Shown here: one piece after another, positions 10,537 to 22,239 of the stretch
Position numbering within the stretch: position 1 is the stretch's first letter
Layout: every line of letters begins with the position of its first letter
Assembly (NCBI GenBank): GCA_029891345.1
Contig: CM056999.1
Location: 31,864,418 to 31,928,417 of the forward strand
Length of the DNA: 64,000 nucleotides
Source: Dryococelus australis
Taxonomy: Eukaryota > Arthropoda > Insecta > Phasmatodea > Phasmatidae
Direction: 5' to 3'
The notes under the pieces: model-generated
What the model saw: only the letters and a program-made list of their open reading frames with translations
Told to the model about the DNA's origin: nothing
The model's database searches: none
Translations under genes and position numbers: made by a program

Positions 10537-11061
10537 TGAGCGGAGGCTTTATACGCAGCAGAATGCCTTGCAATGAATAAGAAAGGCCTGATGGAACAAC
10601 TAGAGGACAAAGGGAGGAAGATTCTGAGAAAGATCCTGGACCCGGTCAAAGAAAATAGTGAGTACAGAAGTAGACACAACCATGAGCTATATTTACAAGT
10701 AGAGGAAATAAGGGATACAATTCGGAAAAGGAGGATTGCGTACTATGGGCGATTGACGCGAATGAGTTCAGAAAGACTATCCAATCAAATTTTCATCTAC
10801 TTTTTGATTAAGAAGACCAAAGGGGTCTGGTTGACCGAAGTGGAAAAAGACTTGCAAGAACTGGGGATCTCAAATGATGACATCTTGGAACGTGACCCAA
10901 TGAATAAGTTCGTTCAGGGATTCCAGCCAAAACCCAAAATGAAGACAGGCAAGATGTGGACCGAAGAACGGAGGGGAGCTCACAGGAAAAGAATGCATGA
11001 ATACTGGGCAAACGTGAAGGGAAGAAGGGAACAGTTGAAAAATAGCGTTGTCCATAATTGA
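10537..11061 (+). pseudogene. 5'-truncated non-LTR retrotransposon: C-terminal end of the ORF2 (endonuclease-reverse transcriptase) protein
   Basis: The open frame runs from about 10537 (EALYAAECLAMNKK) to a TGA at 11061. The internal ATG at 10573 is not a real start. Residues after the ATG include RKILRKILDPVKENSEYR, then NHELYLQVEEIRDTIRKRRIAYYGRLTRM, then RLSNQIF. This series (ILRKILGP, ELY, RKRR-x-x-x-YGHL-x-RM, RL) is typical of the C-terminal region after the reverse transcriptase domain in insect LINE ORF2 proteins. Endonuclease and catalytic RT domains are missing, as expected for a dead-on-arrival copy. An A-rich 3' tail follows from 11070. The remaining 175 codons carry no stop, so the insertion may be fairly recent. 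The exact LINE clade cannot be fixed from this fragment. Confidence 0.8.
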
Positions 11062-11069
11062 CCAAAATG

Positions 11070-13060
11070 ATAAAAAAAATAAATAAAACATTGAAAAAAT
11101 GTTGATCTGTTTGATAAAATGCAGACAGACGCGAGTCAACGAATTTATGTATGTAATTCAATTACTGTTCATACATAAGAATTATAAAATATAATTATTA
11201 CAAATATTTCTTCGTTTTAAACGTTTATAAATATTTCTAAGAATATGTTGTTGTCAAGATCTTATCCTGTAATCTTTATTTTCCTTTTTGTATACGTGAT
11301 TCCTAATTCAAGTGCCGGCCGCTTGACGAGTACCAGGTCGTATACGAAGGCGTTGGAAGTGGTTAAGCATAACAAAAGCATATTTAGAACGGTAAGGCAT
11401 ATATTCGGATACGAATGAAAAGTCGAGTACAGGCCACTAGATAAGTTTTCTGCCGAAACTTCACAATTAACCGTTAATATCTACGAAGAACCTAGTCATT
11501 TAATTTAAAAAAAAAAGGCTGTTGAGTTAGGAAAATTATACCTTAAATAGTACATTATTTTCTGTTGGCACTCTTTTTGTTTCTTACTTATTTTAATTAT
11601 ATATGTATAAATTCGAAATTTCTGGGAAATTTAAGCATTGATGTTTTCACATTCCTGTAAAACAAATACGTGTTTAACGTTGTTTAATTTTAGATTTTTT
11701 AAATTATTTTCCGCAAGCTGGTTCGAATCTTCCTGATGGGTTGCATAAATTTAAATTTGTGTGACGTTAGACATAATCTCTGCACTGAATTAATTTTTCT
11801 GACTTGTAAACATAAAATACTAATGCACACTCCAAAAAGTGAAGGGTATTTTTTAAATCTCATTCGCTTTTCTCATCAGCTTCAATGTGTTAAATTGACC
11901 TAGACTGGATGATTATAATTTTATGGTCTGTGTTAGTTACTAGAAAATAAATATTTCTGGCCATTTTTATTAGTATTTTACTGCAAATATTTTTTCCGGA
12001 AACATTAAGTTCCCAGAAATATAGTTCCATAGTATCTTGTGTGTGCAAGTAGAAAGTACTATATTTTTGGTTGTGTGGGGATAGTGCGTGTCTTTAATTC
12101 ATCTTACATAAATGTCAATTCACTGGTTTTATGGTGATGATTTTCGTTAATTTATGCACAAAATTGTGTTGAAGCAGTGAAGTTTCTGTGGACGCTAAAT
12201 TTCTCATTATTAAGTTAACAGTCACAAGCTGTATGGTCCGAACTCGCCTTCAAAGATGGGAATTGCAATATCTACCGACATTCCAGAGTATGATATTTTA
12301 CTACACGGTAATCCGCTGGTGTTCCTATTATTGTTTACTACTTTGGGTTTTTTCATATAATGAGCCAAAGAAATGCTTCCTGTTGAGCACTAAAAGTCAG
12401 TGTTCTTATGTTCATAGATAATATAATCAAAAATCGAACTGCAAACTGCAGGTCAGTCTACAAGTATAGATATCATACAATTATGCAACCAATAGTTCAT
12501 ACCGCATGCTAGGTATATTTTTCCTTGGTATTTTCTCAGAAAATGCTATACCGTTTTCGTATTCAGGTGAAATAATGAACTCCTGAAGAGAACGGGTATT
12601 GCTTTGGCACAGTTTGTTGACGTTACGAATGACTGCAGTTTAAAATAAATATATGTGGCAAAAATTAAGTGAGATACCGCTTTACGACTGTAAAATCATT
12701 AAATCCTCTGTCCATCTTTCATATACGCAGTAAAATATTTTTGTATGTTTTACAAACTCTAGCTTGTTTGGGAACTATGGACGTAAACTTTTTTTCTTGT
12801 ATCACTACATATAAAACAATGCATCTTTAAATCACACCCTTTTATTAAACATACAAATGTTCCTTTACAAACTCCATGCTTAGAATAAATTTGAAGTCTA
12901 CAGCAGTTGCTTGTGAAAACTAAATTTTGTTTTAACATTTCACAGTAACCTGATCCAAAAATGGTTCTTATTCACTTGCAGTGTTAGAACAATAATTTTG
13001 GCACCAAGTTTCAAAAAATTGTTAGTAAAAAACTAAGTTTTTTTTTTTACAGTGTAGCGT
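11070..13060. other. AT-rich DNA, no gene recognised
   Basis: No coding frame of recognisable protein, repeat unit or RNA gene was seen. The frame at 12188-12421 has no conserved features. Confidence 0.5.
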
Positions 13061-13189
13061 ATTTTCTTATTTTGACAAACAAAGAATATATATTCCACCC
13101 TTGCATTGATGATGGCGAAGAAATGTCGCTTTCTGGAAAAGTTAATTCGAGTGCAGAACGCTTGGTTTTGTGGCTGAAGGGCACGGCTA

Positions 13190-13345
13190 AAGGGGATCGC
13201 CAACGCGGGGAGAGGGCCGCGGGGATCGCAGCTCGCGGATATGACATTAAGGCCGGCGCGTCATTACGCGTGTAATAAATCCTCGGGCCGGACGCGTGTT
13301 GCGACCCGTGTTTTTTCCCCCCGCCCTCCCCACCTCCTCCCTTCT
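13190..13345. other. CpG-rich patch
   Basis: CpG-dense stretch (GGCCGGCGCGTCATTACGCG and CCGGACGCGTGTTGCGACCCG) followed by a C/T-rich tract to about 13360. It may be a small CpG island or a GC-rich repeat. No coding evidence. Confidence 0.3.
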
Positions 13346-13737
13346 CTCTCACCCACCCACCATACCTCGGCCCAGCTGATTGCTAAATAATTACACGGCT
13401 GTGGAGGCGCACGGCCCTCACAGTCAGACCCGGCCTTGTCCCAACGACCTCTTACAATCTCATATCTCTCTCTCTCCACATAAACTTGCTCAATTAGAAT
13501 TGGGTGGTTATGGCGTCACCAAAACGCCATTGTCGTCGCCATGTTCGTCTGGAAAATTTGAATGGTTCTTGTTTCCATCAAACATTTGGAACATTGGACG
13601 GTTGACAGGTTCTAAAATTTCTTCGATATTAGACGCCCCCAGCCAATCAGAATCGTGCATGGGGGAAAAAAAAAGGTCGTTTTCAACGTTACGAAACTTG
13701 AAAATGTCCAGCAACTGCGGGAAACGAAATGACGTTG

Positions 13738-13973
13738 TGAATGAGTGAGTGAAGAGGCCTTCAGAGTCGATAAGGGTGACGTGAGGTGAGTATGGAGCAG
13801 CGTCGGAATGAAAGAGCGGGAAAACGTCAGATCCACGTGAGAAACCTGCAGACCAGCAAAATCGTGCGGCACGATTGCCACTTGCGGAAATCCGGAGTGA
13901 ACCGGCCGGGTATTGAACCCGGTTCGCCTTGGTGGGAGGCGAGCAGTCTGACCGCTCAACCTCCGTGGCCCTC
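13738..13973 (-). mobile_element. tRNA-derived SINE, full length
   Basis: Read on the minus strand: head GAGGGCCACGGAGGTTGAGCGG, anticodon-like arm CGCCTCCCACCAAGGCG, B box CGGGTTCAATACCCGG. The body follows with 'cgtgccgcacgatttt', 'cattccgacgctgctccata' and a terminal CACTCACTCATT tail. All family blocks are present. Frames crossing it on both strands are SINE-derived and not genes. Confidence 0.85.
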
Positions 13974-14163
13974 ATGAAGTTATGAAGATAGTTTATACAA
14001 AAGCTCTCTGGACATGCGTGCTATCTCAAGTTATTAATTAGAAATAATATTAAGAATCTAGATATATTAAACATCTTTGCGGAGGATAAATAGAATTTAA
14101 ATTAAGCAAAGAAGTGAGAGCAAATCACAAGATTAATTAGGCGTACATTTCTTCTTGCAGTTC

Positions 14164-14395
14164 GAGGGATCGCGGTTGCGTTGTTGTTAGACTACTCGCC
14201 TCCCACCTAGGCGAACCGGGTTCAATACCCGGCCGGTTCACTCCAGATTCTCGCACGTGGGAATCGTGCCGGACGATGCCGCTAGTCGTTGCCACAGCCA
14301 CCTCGCTTCACCCTCATCGGCTCTCAAGACCTACATGTTAAGAGCCGCCCAAATCTCTTCACTCATTCCTGCAGTGCACTGCGGAAAAACACAAC
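14164..14395 (+). mobile_element. tRNA-derived SINE
   Basis: Head near GAGGGATCGCGGTTGCG, arm CGCCTCCCACCTAGGCG and B box CGGGTTCAATACCCGG. The body has 'gggaatcgtgccggacgatgcc' and tail block 'catcggctctcaagacc...gttaagagccgcc'. Relative to the copy at 15656 it lacks the 'tctcggtgatctcccg...cattccggcgctgct' segment, an internal deletion of about 50 bp. Confidence 0.85.
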
Positions 14396-14544
14396 GACAG
14401 TAGTGTCTCGCAGAAAATAATTTCTGAATAAAAATTTTCACATATTTTCAGACAGTAAATTTGTGTTGGTTCTATTTCGTCTTCAACTTGCATCGTCAGA
14501 TATGTTTGTAGGCGGGAACTTGACAGTGTGAGGAGGGCTTGAGG

Positions 14545-14720
14545 GTTGCCGAGGGGGGGGGGGGTGCCGAGCTAGGTGGCAGTTAATGGCGGCTTTTTCC
14601 GCTCCGGAACAGGAGGGTGGTGTCCCTCCCCCCCCCCTCTCGCCAAACACCCGCTCTAATGCACGCGCCTGGGCTCTCGGAGGGTGTGTGGGGTAAACGC
14701 GCGCACACACACACACACTT
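14545..14720. repeat. Homopolymer and dinucleotide tracts
   Basis: A run of about ten G near 14557, a run of about nine C near 14630, and a (CA)n tract at about 14703-14718, set in GC-rich DNA. Simple-sequence DNA without gene evidence. The stretch 14940-15590 after it is very AT-rich and I recognise nothing in it. Confidence 0.5.
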
Positions 14721-15655
14721 CTCTCCGGGATACATGGAGACGTCATGGACACCAAGTGCGAGCGATAGAAGTCAGAGATAATGGCTTGTGTCTTTCACCC
14801 TCCCCCCTACTTTCCCCTGTTCACTCCTTTTTTTCTCACTCAAAGCGTACTGAAATGTGTTTACTTGAGCCACCTACCCCCTGGAGAACTCATACATTTG
14901 TGGAAACCAGAACACCAAACTCACTATTCTCTACTTAATTACTAAGAGTAGTTAAGATCTGGTTTCGTCAGGACCGTTTTTCATATTGTTAAGATCTTTA
15001 TTAACTAACTCAAACTAAAATACAACTATTTAGATCAATTTTCAATTAATAAATGTAACCATTTTAAATAAAAATATTTTTTAATGTCGTATTATAATAA
15101 ATCATTGAATAAAAACAATGAATTTGTTCGTAGTATTTATTTTGTAAATTTCATCACATAATATAAAAAAATATTTAATTCACGTTTATAACTTAAATTT
15201 ATAATTTATTTTATAATTATTGAAGGGAGGTAGCCTTTGGCCATTTAGTTTATCTTTATATTTAGATTGTAAATATGATTTTGAAATTTACCTCCGCAAT
15301 GTGTACCGTCGGAATTGAATTATATATATATATATTCATCACTAAAGCAAATTTTTAATTCAAATATTTAAATCTAATTTTTTTTACGTTTCTAATTTAA
15401 TGTAGTTTAGTTTCAAATTAGTTGGTAAATGCTTTAATAATATGAAAAATTATGTCTGTAAACCAGATAACCAGATATTAACTACTCGAAACCAAACTTG
15501 GAAAAGTGCTAGTTTGACTGCATGACCGGCAACTGTATGCTCTTCACGGTAAGACGAGAGTTTTTTTTTTATTAACCTTTAAAATAATTCACTGTTCATT
15601 AGCCGCACGTATGCTACCGCACATACAGCCATTACGGGCTCCTTGTTAGGTTGGC

Positions 15656-15939
15656 GGGGCCACGGCGGCTGAGCGATTAGCACGCTCGCCTCCCACCGAG
15701 GCGGACCGGGTTCAATCCCCCGCCGGGTCAACGGATCTTCGCAAGTGGGAGTCGTGCCGGACGATGCTGTCGGTCGGCGGGTTTTCTCGGTGATCTCCCG
15801 TTTACCCCGCCCCTTCATTCCGGCGCTGCTCCATGTTCATTTAAATTACCCTTATCGGCTCTCGAGACATCGCTGTTAAGAGCCGCCGAAATTCTTCACT
15901 CTTCACTGTCAGGTTGGCAGCGATTTACGGAAAAAAAAT
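15656..15939 (+). mobile_element. tRNA-derived SINE, best reference copy
   Basis: GGGGCCACGGCGGCTGAGCG opens the tRNA-like head. The arm CGCCTCCCACCGAGGCG folds as a perfect 5-bp stem with a 7-nt loop CCCACCG (the usual U33 is C). The B box is CGGGTTCAATCCCC. The body runs through 'gtgccggacgatgc', 'gttttctcggtgatctcccg', 'cattccggcgctgctcc', 'atcggctctcgagac' and 'gttaagagccgcc', ending in an A-rich tail near 15930. It is the most complete plus-strand copy. Confidence 0.88.
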
Positions 15940-16019
15940 TTCCTACATCTTGAAATTGTATTACAAGTTTCACGTTTACATTCAATAGGAACCAAGTTGG
16001 CTTTCTTTAGCCTATTTTC

Positions 16020-16640
16020 CGAAGGAAAGAAAGGATTATGAGATCACTTTCCTGTCTGTGTGTGTGTTTCCCTCCTTTAGTTTTTGAACGGGTGAACCGA
16101 ATTTCACCGAACTCCGCACACATATATAACTAAGCAATGACACCAGAATTGTATAGTTTTCAACCACAGTGGGCACTTACTTTCAGAATGACCATTTATA
16201 GGCCACTTACTCTCGGACATCATTTTAATTTCCATTAGCATTCCATCAGTGGGCCATTAATGGAATGCCAAGTGTCTTGGTGCGAGCTGTTAACCATAGC
16301 AGGGCCAGATGTGTAAACCCATAAGTATTCAGTGCCAGCAGTAAAACCACAGTCGGCCGACTGTGGCTTGCTACATGGGTTTTTTTTAAAAATGGTAAAT
16401 GGTTAGGCCTTCATTTTGGCATATGCAAATAAATAAACATAAAATATCTCGCCATTTTCCCAATACTCTTATTACTATCTCACTTGATAGCATATGGTAC
16501 TGACAAAATCCATTTTGTTTCAGAGGTCTCGTAGACGAAATCAGATTTGAGGTAATTTCATTAAAATTACCTTATTTGTTCTCCTGTGCTCCTTCAAATA
16601 TGGACATATAAATAAATCTACTCTTTCCTTTAAAAAAAAA
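16020..16640. repeat. Unclassified repeat-like segment with short palindromes
   Basis: The stretch contains CATTCCAT...ATGGAATG (about 16238-16266) and the perfect 20-bp palindrome at 16347-16366. The related phrases 'accacagt' and 'gggcacttac' recur. It suggests a small foldback or DNA-transposon relic, but no terminal repeats were located. Confidence 0.3.
16347..16366. repeat. Perfect 20-bp palindrome
   Basis: CCACAGTCGGCCGACTGTGG is its own reverse complement. In DNA of this base composition such a GC-rich perfect palindrome is unlikely by chance. It could be a dimeric protein-binding site or the tip of a hairpin element. Confidence 0.6.
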
Positions 16641-17019
16641 GTGCTCTAAAAATTACGATGGCCGGTGTCTCCCAACACGGTAAGCTAATGACGTACACCA
16701 GATCAGCGTTACGTTCAACACATTCTGCAACTTAATATTCATTTCTTTAATTTGAGTAACAAGTGGTACGTCACCATTATTATTATTAGTATTGTTATCA
16801 TTTTTGTATATTGTATGTACTACTTGTATGTAGTGTCGTTGAATGGCACAGTCCTAAGTCCTATTAGGTGAAATTGCTAATGAATTCACGGAGTGTACAA
16901 AGGGCAGCAAAAAAAAAACATTGTATCCATAATATGCCTATCTCGGAAAAACCAAGATCCTTTTTTTTTTCGCGTCGCTCTGCGTACAGACACGCAGTGA
17001 AGTGCATCGCCTTTAAATA

Positions 17020-17340
17020 AACAACGGTTGCAGCGCAGGGATGTCGCTGGCCGCAGCTTGCTTCAGCGGGCGCCGAAACAGTAACTCTCGTGTTTGTCGA
17101 CGTTCAGGGTTGCACGGCGCGAGGGTAGCACAGGAGACGGGCTGCGGGGCTCATTGTTTCGGACCGCTGACATTGAAAACGAATTGTTTCCGTGCAGTGC
17201 GGAGCGCATTTGTGTCGGGCTGTAATGTAGTGCGGCGCAAGGGAGGAACAGAAACACGCTAATGTCGTGTGTGCTCTGCGCAAGCAACGACAGTTCCCAG
17301 AGCCGCGCGGGGTCTGTGCGCGGAGCTGGTGCGACATTTA
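17020..17340. other. CpG-rich island
   Basis: CpG-dense clusters (GCGGGCGCCGAAA, GGCGCGAGGG, GCGGAGCGC, GAGCCGCGCGGGG) set this 320-bp patch apart. Short frames cross it on both strands, but none resembles a known protein. It may mark a promoter or first exon of an unseen gene. A MITE starts 34 bp further on. Confidence 0.35.
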
Positions 17341-17373
17341 CACCCTTAGAAATCGTTCGGTAATCTACCATAT

Positions 17374-17606
17374 AGGCCGTTCACGGTGAAGTGAGCACTT
17401 TTTGAAGCTGTTTCGTCAGACATAAAAACCGATAAATACATTTAATTGTATCTTCGGACTTTCGGTTTTGGGTATGGTGAATGTATACACTGTGTTTATT
17501 ACTCACGTGGCAGGGTTTACATTAACAAGTGATGGAAGGATATAACTTGGTTTAAAGAAATAAGTAACTAGAGTTTCAAAAGTTCTCACTTTACGGTGAA
17601 CGACCT
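17374..17606. mobile_element. Complete 233-bp MITE with terminal inverted repeats
   Basis: Left end AGGCCGTTCACGGTGAAGTG, continuing AGCACTTTTTGAAGC. The right end reversed reads AGGTCGTTCACCGTAAAGTG then AGAACTTTTGAAAC. The inverted repeats are therefore about 34 bp with a few mismatches. The interior is AT-rich and non-coding. The copy at 62016-62248 has exactly the same length and terminal sequence. The left flank ends in TAT, as it does at the other family copies, hinting at a TA-containing target. Confidence 0.8.
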
Positions 17607-17639
17607 TTACCAGTGTATACGCTTAGTCAGAAATTTGGA

Positions 17640-17800
17640 ATGGTAATTTTTTCACCCATACATTCATCGTTGCGTTCCTACATTTGCTCAGGAAGCAGTC
17701 AATGCGTAGGAAAGTTCCCAACTTTGTATAGTAGCAACGCTGACCATTCCTATATCTGCAGTTTGATGTGTGGTATTATTTCTAAACGGTGTATACGTCG
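17640..17800 (+). repeat. Dispersed repeat segment shared with 61815-61880
   Basis: The phrase 'aagttcccaactttgtat' with flanking 'ctacatttg-tcaggaag' and 'tgatgt-tggta' occurs here and again near 61815-61880. Each copy sits next to a complete 233-bp MITE, which suggests that both belong to a larger repeat. Confidence 0.4.
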
Positions 17801-18049
17801 TTAGAAATTTGCATTGAAATGTAGGAAGTTAAGCAAAAAGTTCTTTAGAGTGCAGTTATGCTCAAATAATCGTGGGCGTAAAACGAATATCAATGGGTCG
17901 ATAATATTTGAGGAACTTTTTGTATTTTTTGAGGTTGAATTGACAAGGTTGGCGTACTGAGACCAACAGTAAAAAGACACGCAGAAATCGGATTTCTGAT
18001 CCTTCTTCCATACAGATTTTTCCCATGATCGCATTAGTTTTTTTCAAAC

Positions 18050-20700
18050 ACTCATCAACTTATGCGAAAAATAATCGTCATCGTTGTTGTTATTTTTATT
18101 GCTGTGAGGCAAATACGAGTCTTCAGCGATCATTTTGTTCCGTTATAAATGGTCGCAGTAACATAGCAGCAGGGGCATAACCGTTATTAAAATTCCAGCG
18201 TCGTCATTTGCATACTCAGGACGACGCAGACATGTGGGCGACATCGTCTATACCATATTTCGTATTGTCGAAACAAACATGCGAAACGTTTATCGACAAT
18301 TGACTGATGTCGATATCGACTTCGAATTTCCGATGTCGCAGGCTATACTGGGAGGTACCTGGCCGTCGCGGCCATGTTAACAGCGATTCGTGTGTGGTGG
18401 ATATCTCAGGCAGATGTTAAGATTTGCGATCCATATTTAATGCCCTGCAATTCCCGGCATCTCGCTATATATATTCGGTGTTACTTTTCTCACGCCCAGT
18501 TTCAAGAAATGCGTCTTGCGTCCACAAGCATCACGCCAGAGTAAACATAGTTACCTCCCAACGCGTGTCTAACCGAAATGTTATATGAGGTAAATTTATA
18601 GGAGGTTTACGTAATGAGAGTTGAAGATTTCCCTACTTTAGTTCAGTTATTTCGTATTTATCCGTAAACATCAGTTCAAAGTCTTCTTTTCTGAATTTTA
18701 GTTTGTCCTGTGGAGAAACGTGTTCTGCACGATACGGAAATTTTTCATATAAACACCGCACAGCCTTCCCAATCAGGGAGAGCACATAGTCGGGGATAAA
18801 TCATGCAAATTAATTGTTAAAATATTTCGCCAACATTCAGTTGCAATGAGAATGGAACACAAAGTGGAAAATAACTCAAAAGTTGGTAAGGAATGTGAGC
18901 CACAACTACACGTACGATCAACTAGACTGATTCTTGTGTTCTGCATATTCCTACAAAACTGGCCCACAAAATGCCTATAGAGCTGTAAAATCACTTTTTA
19001 AAACAGCAGTGTGCATTTTTGTATACTTAATATTTCCCCAACAGAAAAGTGTTTTAATAAAAAGAAAATTATTATTTTGTTTGGCTGAAATGTAGCCTAG
19101 TTACACTAAAACTTGAACAGAAAAAATTTCGGAACATGTTTACGTAAATAAAGAGCTCTCAGTCGGCACTGCGTGGTTGTAACATTTACACAGGCAAAAA
19201 AAAAAGTCCGTTGTTGGAATTCGAAAGTTTCTTTGTTCTGCAGTTGGCATGTGCAGTCTCCCTCATACTCAGTCTACGGCATGAACTAACACGGTTGGTA
19301 ACGACGGGCACACAAAATTTTGATGCACTCTGTTGTTAATATCCACCAACAAAAATTTGTGTGCGAATAACCAACAGGTTTAATTTGAATAATCCTTATT
19401 CAGAATCGCGCTATGTGTGATTCCATCTCAAGCGAACAACATTTAAAGTAAGCTTTGACCCAGATACTGGACGCGAGGTAATTGATATATTTACAGCCTC
19501 GATTGTAGTACGAACAATACGGCGCCACAGATCACTTTGGCGTCCATGTTTGACAGCACGTGAACAGAACATTAGGTGAACGTTGAATTGTCTGCGGTGG
19601 TCGCTTTCCACGACTAGCGTAGTTTCCCGTCCCAAGTTCGCTTGAATATTTCCCTAGGGGTTCATGAAGACGGTAATTAGACAGGATAAATGTGTAATTG
19701 TCCAAGGCTGGCAGATGGCGAGACTCATTGAGCGCGTAAAATAGACGTTGACGCGTCAGTACACTACGTGAATCCAAGTAAAGTGCCACTGTTTTAACAG
19801 ATTTTTCTAAATGCATCTATGAATCACTTTTTAAATTATCTCTGAGATGACGAAATGTATGTGAATCATTTTGTAGTAATTCTAAAATGGCTTTTTATTG
19901 GCGGAATGCCTGCGTGTAATACATAAAATAATGAAATCGAGCAATAAAATTAGAATATAGTAAGATATATTATTATTTCGCTACCGTCCTGCTAAAATGG
20001 TCGTTCTACGAAAAAAAAAAAAAAAAAAACAATTTTAGTTATCACTTCCCCTTAATACAATTAACAGGTAGACCAGCTTTCGTAGAATGGTTGGTATAAG
20101 TGATCTTGAGTTAAAGTTTTGTATGGATTTGCTACTCGCTGTTTACTGCTATGGAGTTCAGTGATGCTATTTGGAGAGAGGCTGACTAAAAGTAGAACAG
20201 CGAGTTTACAAAGAAAATTCATTTCGGAATACTGGCATCACATTACGGTTTCATGTTGAAAAATTGGAAATGAAATTTCTATTTTTTAAGGTAAAATTAA
20301 TCTAATACGTAATTTCTTGTTAAATTTTTGGCTAGACTAATTTTGATTTTCACTAATTCATTCGTTTTCTCCTGGATGCCACTCCAATATTCCGAATTGT
20401 TCGACAGCACACGCGGAAAACTTGTCATTTGTTGGCGTGGCTGCATAATAAGTGTTTACAGCTGCCATTCATAGCTAAGCTGTTGAGAAAGAAAATAAAA
20501 GAAGTTTGAGTGTTTTAAAGCGCTCGCATGGTAAATACTTAGAAAACCGAATAACTATCTATTTCACATCACATTTCTTAGCGCAAACTATTTGGCCTAT
20601 TACACATAAATCGTCTGTAACATATTTTTGAATATGCTACAATTCTATCGAGTCACTGTACGTCAGAGACTAACGAAATAAATACATTCAAATGTAGAGT
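18050..20700. other. No gene recognised
   Basis: Short overlapping minus-strand frames at 19411-19816 look coding-like only in length; no motif or start context supports them. A poly(A) run of about 19 A lies at 20010-20030. Otherwise nothing was identified. Confidence 0.45.
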
Positions 20701-20721
20701 AAATTTTTTTTGTCTGCTACT

Positions 20722-20798
20722 GGCCAGCTGAGTAGCTAGGAACACTTCGATCAACACTGGGTTTAAATTCTGTGCACTAGTAGCGATTTAAGATTTGT
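20722..20798 (+). repeat. Weak tRNA-like SINE head
   Basis: CTGGCCAGCTGAGTAGCTAGG resembles an A box, and GGGTTTAAATTCTG lies at B-box distance. Too decayed to assign to a family. Confidence 0.25.
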
Positions 20799-21107
20799 TG
20801 TGCAATGATTAATAAATATATTTGTAAGTCATCTGCGGGGTACAACCATCCCGAATTAATAAACAGTGATAACACATTATTTTGTGTAAAGTGCATTCAA
20901 CAAATTTTCAAAAATACAAATGCCTTCTTTACGTCTAAGATTATCGTTGTTACGTTGATATCATTTTCTCTTTTTGTTGTCGCAGCTTTGAAAGTAATCG
21001 ATACACGCAAGAATTTCATTTGTAGGCTACATGATGTTATATTTCCATCCATCAGTCCCATTGCTATCTGGTATTATCTATTTGTGAGTTAATACGACTC
21101 CTGTTAA

Positions 21108-21432
21108 TAGTTCGTTTATTATTCGTCTTAAAATCGTTTTTCCTAATTTTAGGATAAACAATTTTAGGACAAACGATTTTATAGAATACATATTTTATGA
21201 CAAACGACTTTAGGACAAACGATTTAAGCACAAACTATTTTAGGACGAACGATTTTAAAGTAAACCTATTTTAGAATAAATTATTTTACGACAAACGATT
21301 TTAGAAGAAACATATTTTAAGTCGAACGACTTTAGGACAAACGATATTGAAGAAAATGTACTTTAGGCGAACGAATTTAGAACAAACGAATTCAGATGAA
21401 GGAAATTTCGAAAAATGGCTTTACGACAAACG
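21108..21432. repeat. Minisatellite with a unit of about 16-18 bp
   Basis: TTTTAGGACAAACGAT and close variants (TTTAGGACAAACGATTTT, TTTTACGACAAACGATTTT, ACTTTAGGCGAACGAAT) repeat about 15-18 times in the same direction. Units vary at one to four positions. The first unit near 21120 is in reverse sense (TCGTTTATTATTCGTCTTAAAATCG). Non-coding. Confidence 0.8.
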
Positions 21433-21689
21433 GGACAAATACTGCGCCCACCATTCCTTTAGTGTTAAGGTACCAAAGTAAATTGCAGCCTTGAGAATTG
21501 CATACTTAACAGATTACATAAATGGAATTCCTCGTCCCTCTTTTAGTCCCTTATGCATTTACCAGGCATGTTTAGCATATTAATTTACATGCTGTTTATT
21601 GTTTGATTATAATATTGGTGCAATGCGTATTTTAGTTTACCTTATCCTTTATCCATGCAACTAAGTGATGGCTCGTGTAGGTGGAGAGT

Positions 21690-22045
21690 GCTGCGTTTTC
21701 AAGGCAATATTTATCGTCACCACGCTGGAAAAGAGCTGGAGCGCTCCACGCCTAGCGAAGCTGCGTTACGCAGTCGAGCCCAGGCAAAGCGAATTTCATA
21801 TTCCGGCGAGTTGCCCCGCAGGAGCGCTCTTTGTTCTTCTACACTCGGCGCTACGGCTAGGGGTTTTGTGTTTATTTCCTCCGGGGCGTGAACGCTGAGC
21901 TGCTGCGCCCCTGGCCGAGAACGTGCGTGTTGAAGCGCGAAATGGAACACGCTCCTTGGTGTATCGCGCGCCTCTAGCTCCTCCCGACCCACCGCCCCTG
22001 GCAGACCTGCAACCCGCATTGCTGCTGAGCTGGCATGGTGGCTGC
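21690..22045. other. CpG-rich island
   Basis: About 350 bp of CpG-dense DNA (GCGAGTTGCCCCGCAGGAGCG, CGCGCGCC, GGGGCGTGAACGC) between AT-rich flanks. Frames span it on both strands, which is expected of GC-rich DNA, and no protein is recognised. A promoter CpG island or non-coding first exon is possible. Confidence 0.35.
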
Positions 22046-22239
22046 ACAATATGGCGAAGTGGAAATGTGCAGCCTACTGCACGGTCATAAAGATAGGTCT
22101 GGACACCTGCCGTGTTTTGCGTACGCTTAGTGAAGCTTGAGTAGAAATAGTAATAGTAGAAGTGTGACCCGAAACAATCGGGGTTTCTCCCATAAAAATG
22201 CATGCGCTGCAAGTGTCATACGTGTAAAAATCATCGTAA

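Noticed and set aside
10573..11061. Host gene encoding a 162-residue basic protein
   Set aside because: The sequence matches the C-terminal pattern of LINE ORF2 proteins and the frame extends upstream of the ATG, so it is a truncated retrotransposon.
13508..13975. 155- and 115-codon minus-strand frames
   Set aside because: Most of their length is the SINE at 13738-13973; frames across GC-rich SINE DNA stay open by chance.
15656..15730. Functional tRNA gene
   Set aside because: Has tRNA-like A and B boxes, but U33 is missing, the acceptor ends do not pair well and a SINE body follows directly.
19411..19816. Overlapping 74- and 94-codon minus-strand frames as a host exon
   Set aside because: No conserved motif, no clear splice sites at the edges, and equally open frames on the other strand.
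21655..22212. Several overlapping frames of 77-138 codons
   Set aside because: They overlap on both strands of a CpG-rich island, where stop codons are rare; composition is low-complexity Ala/Arg/Ser.
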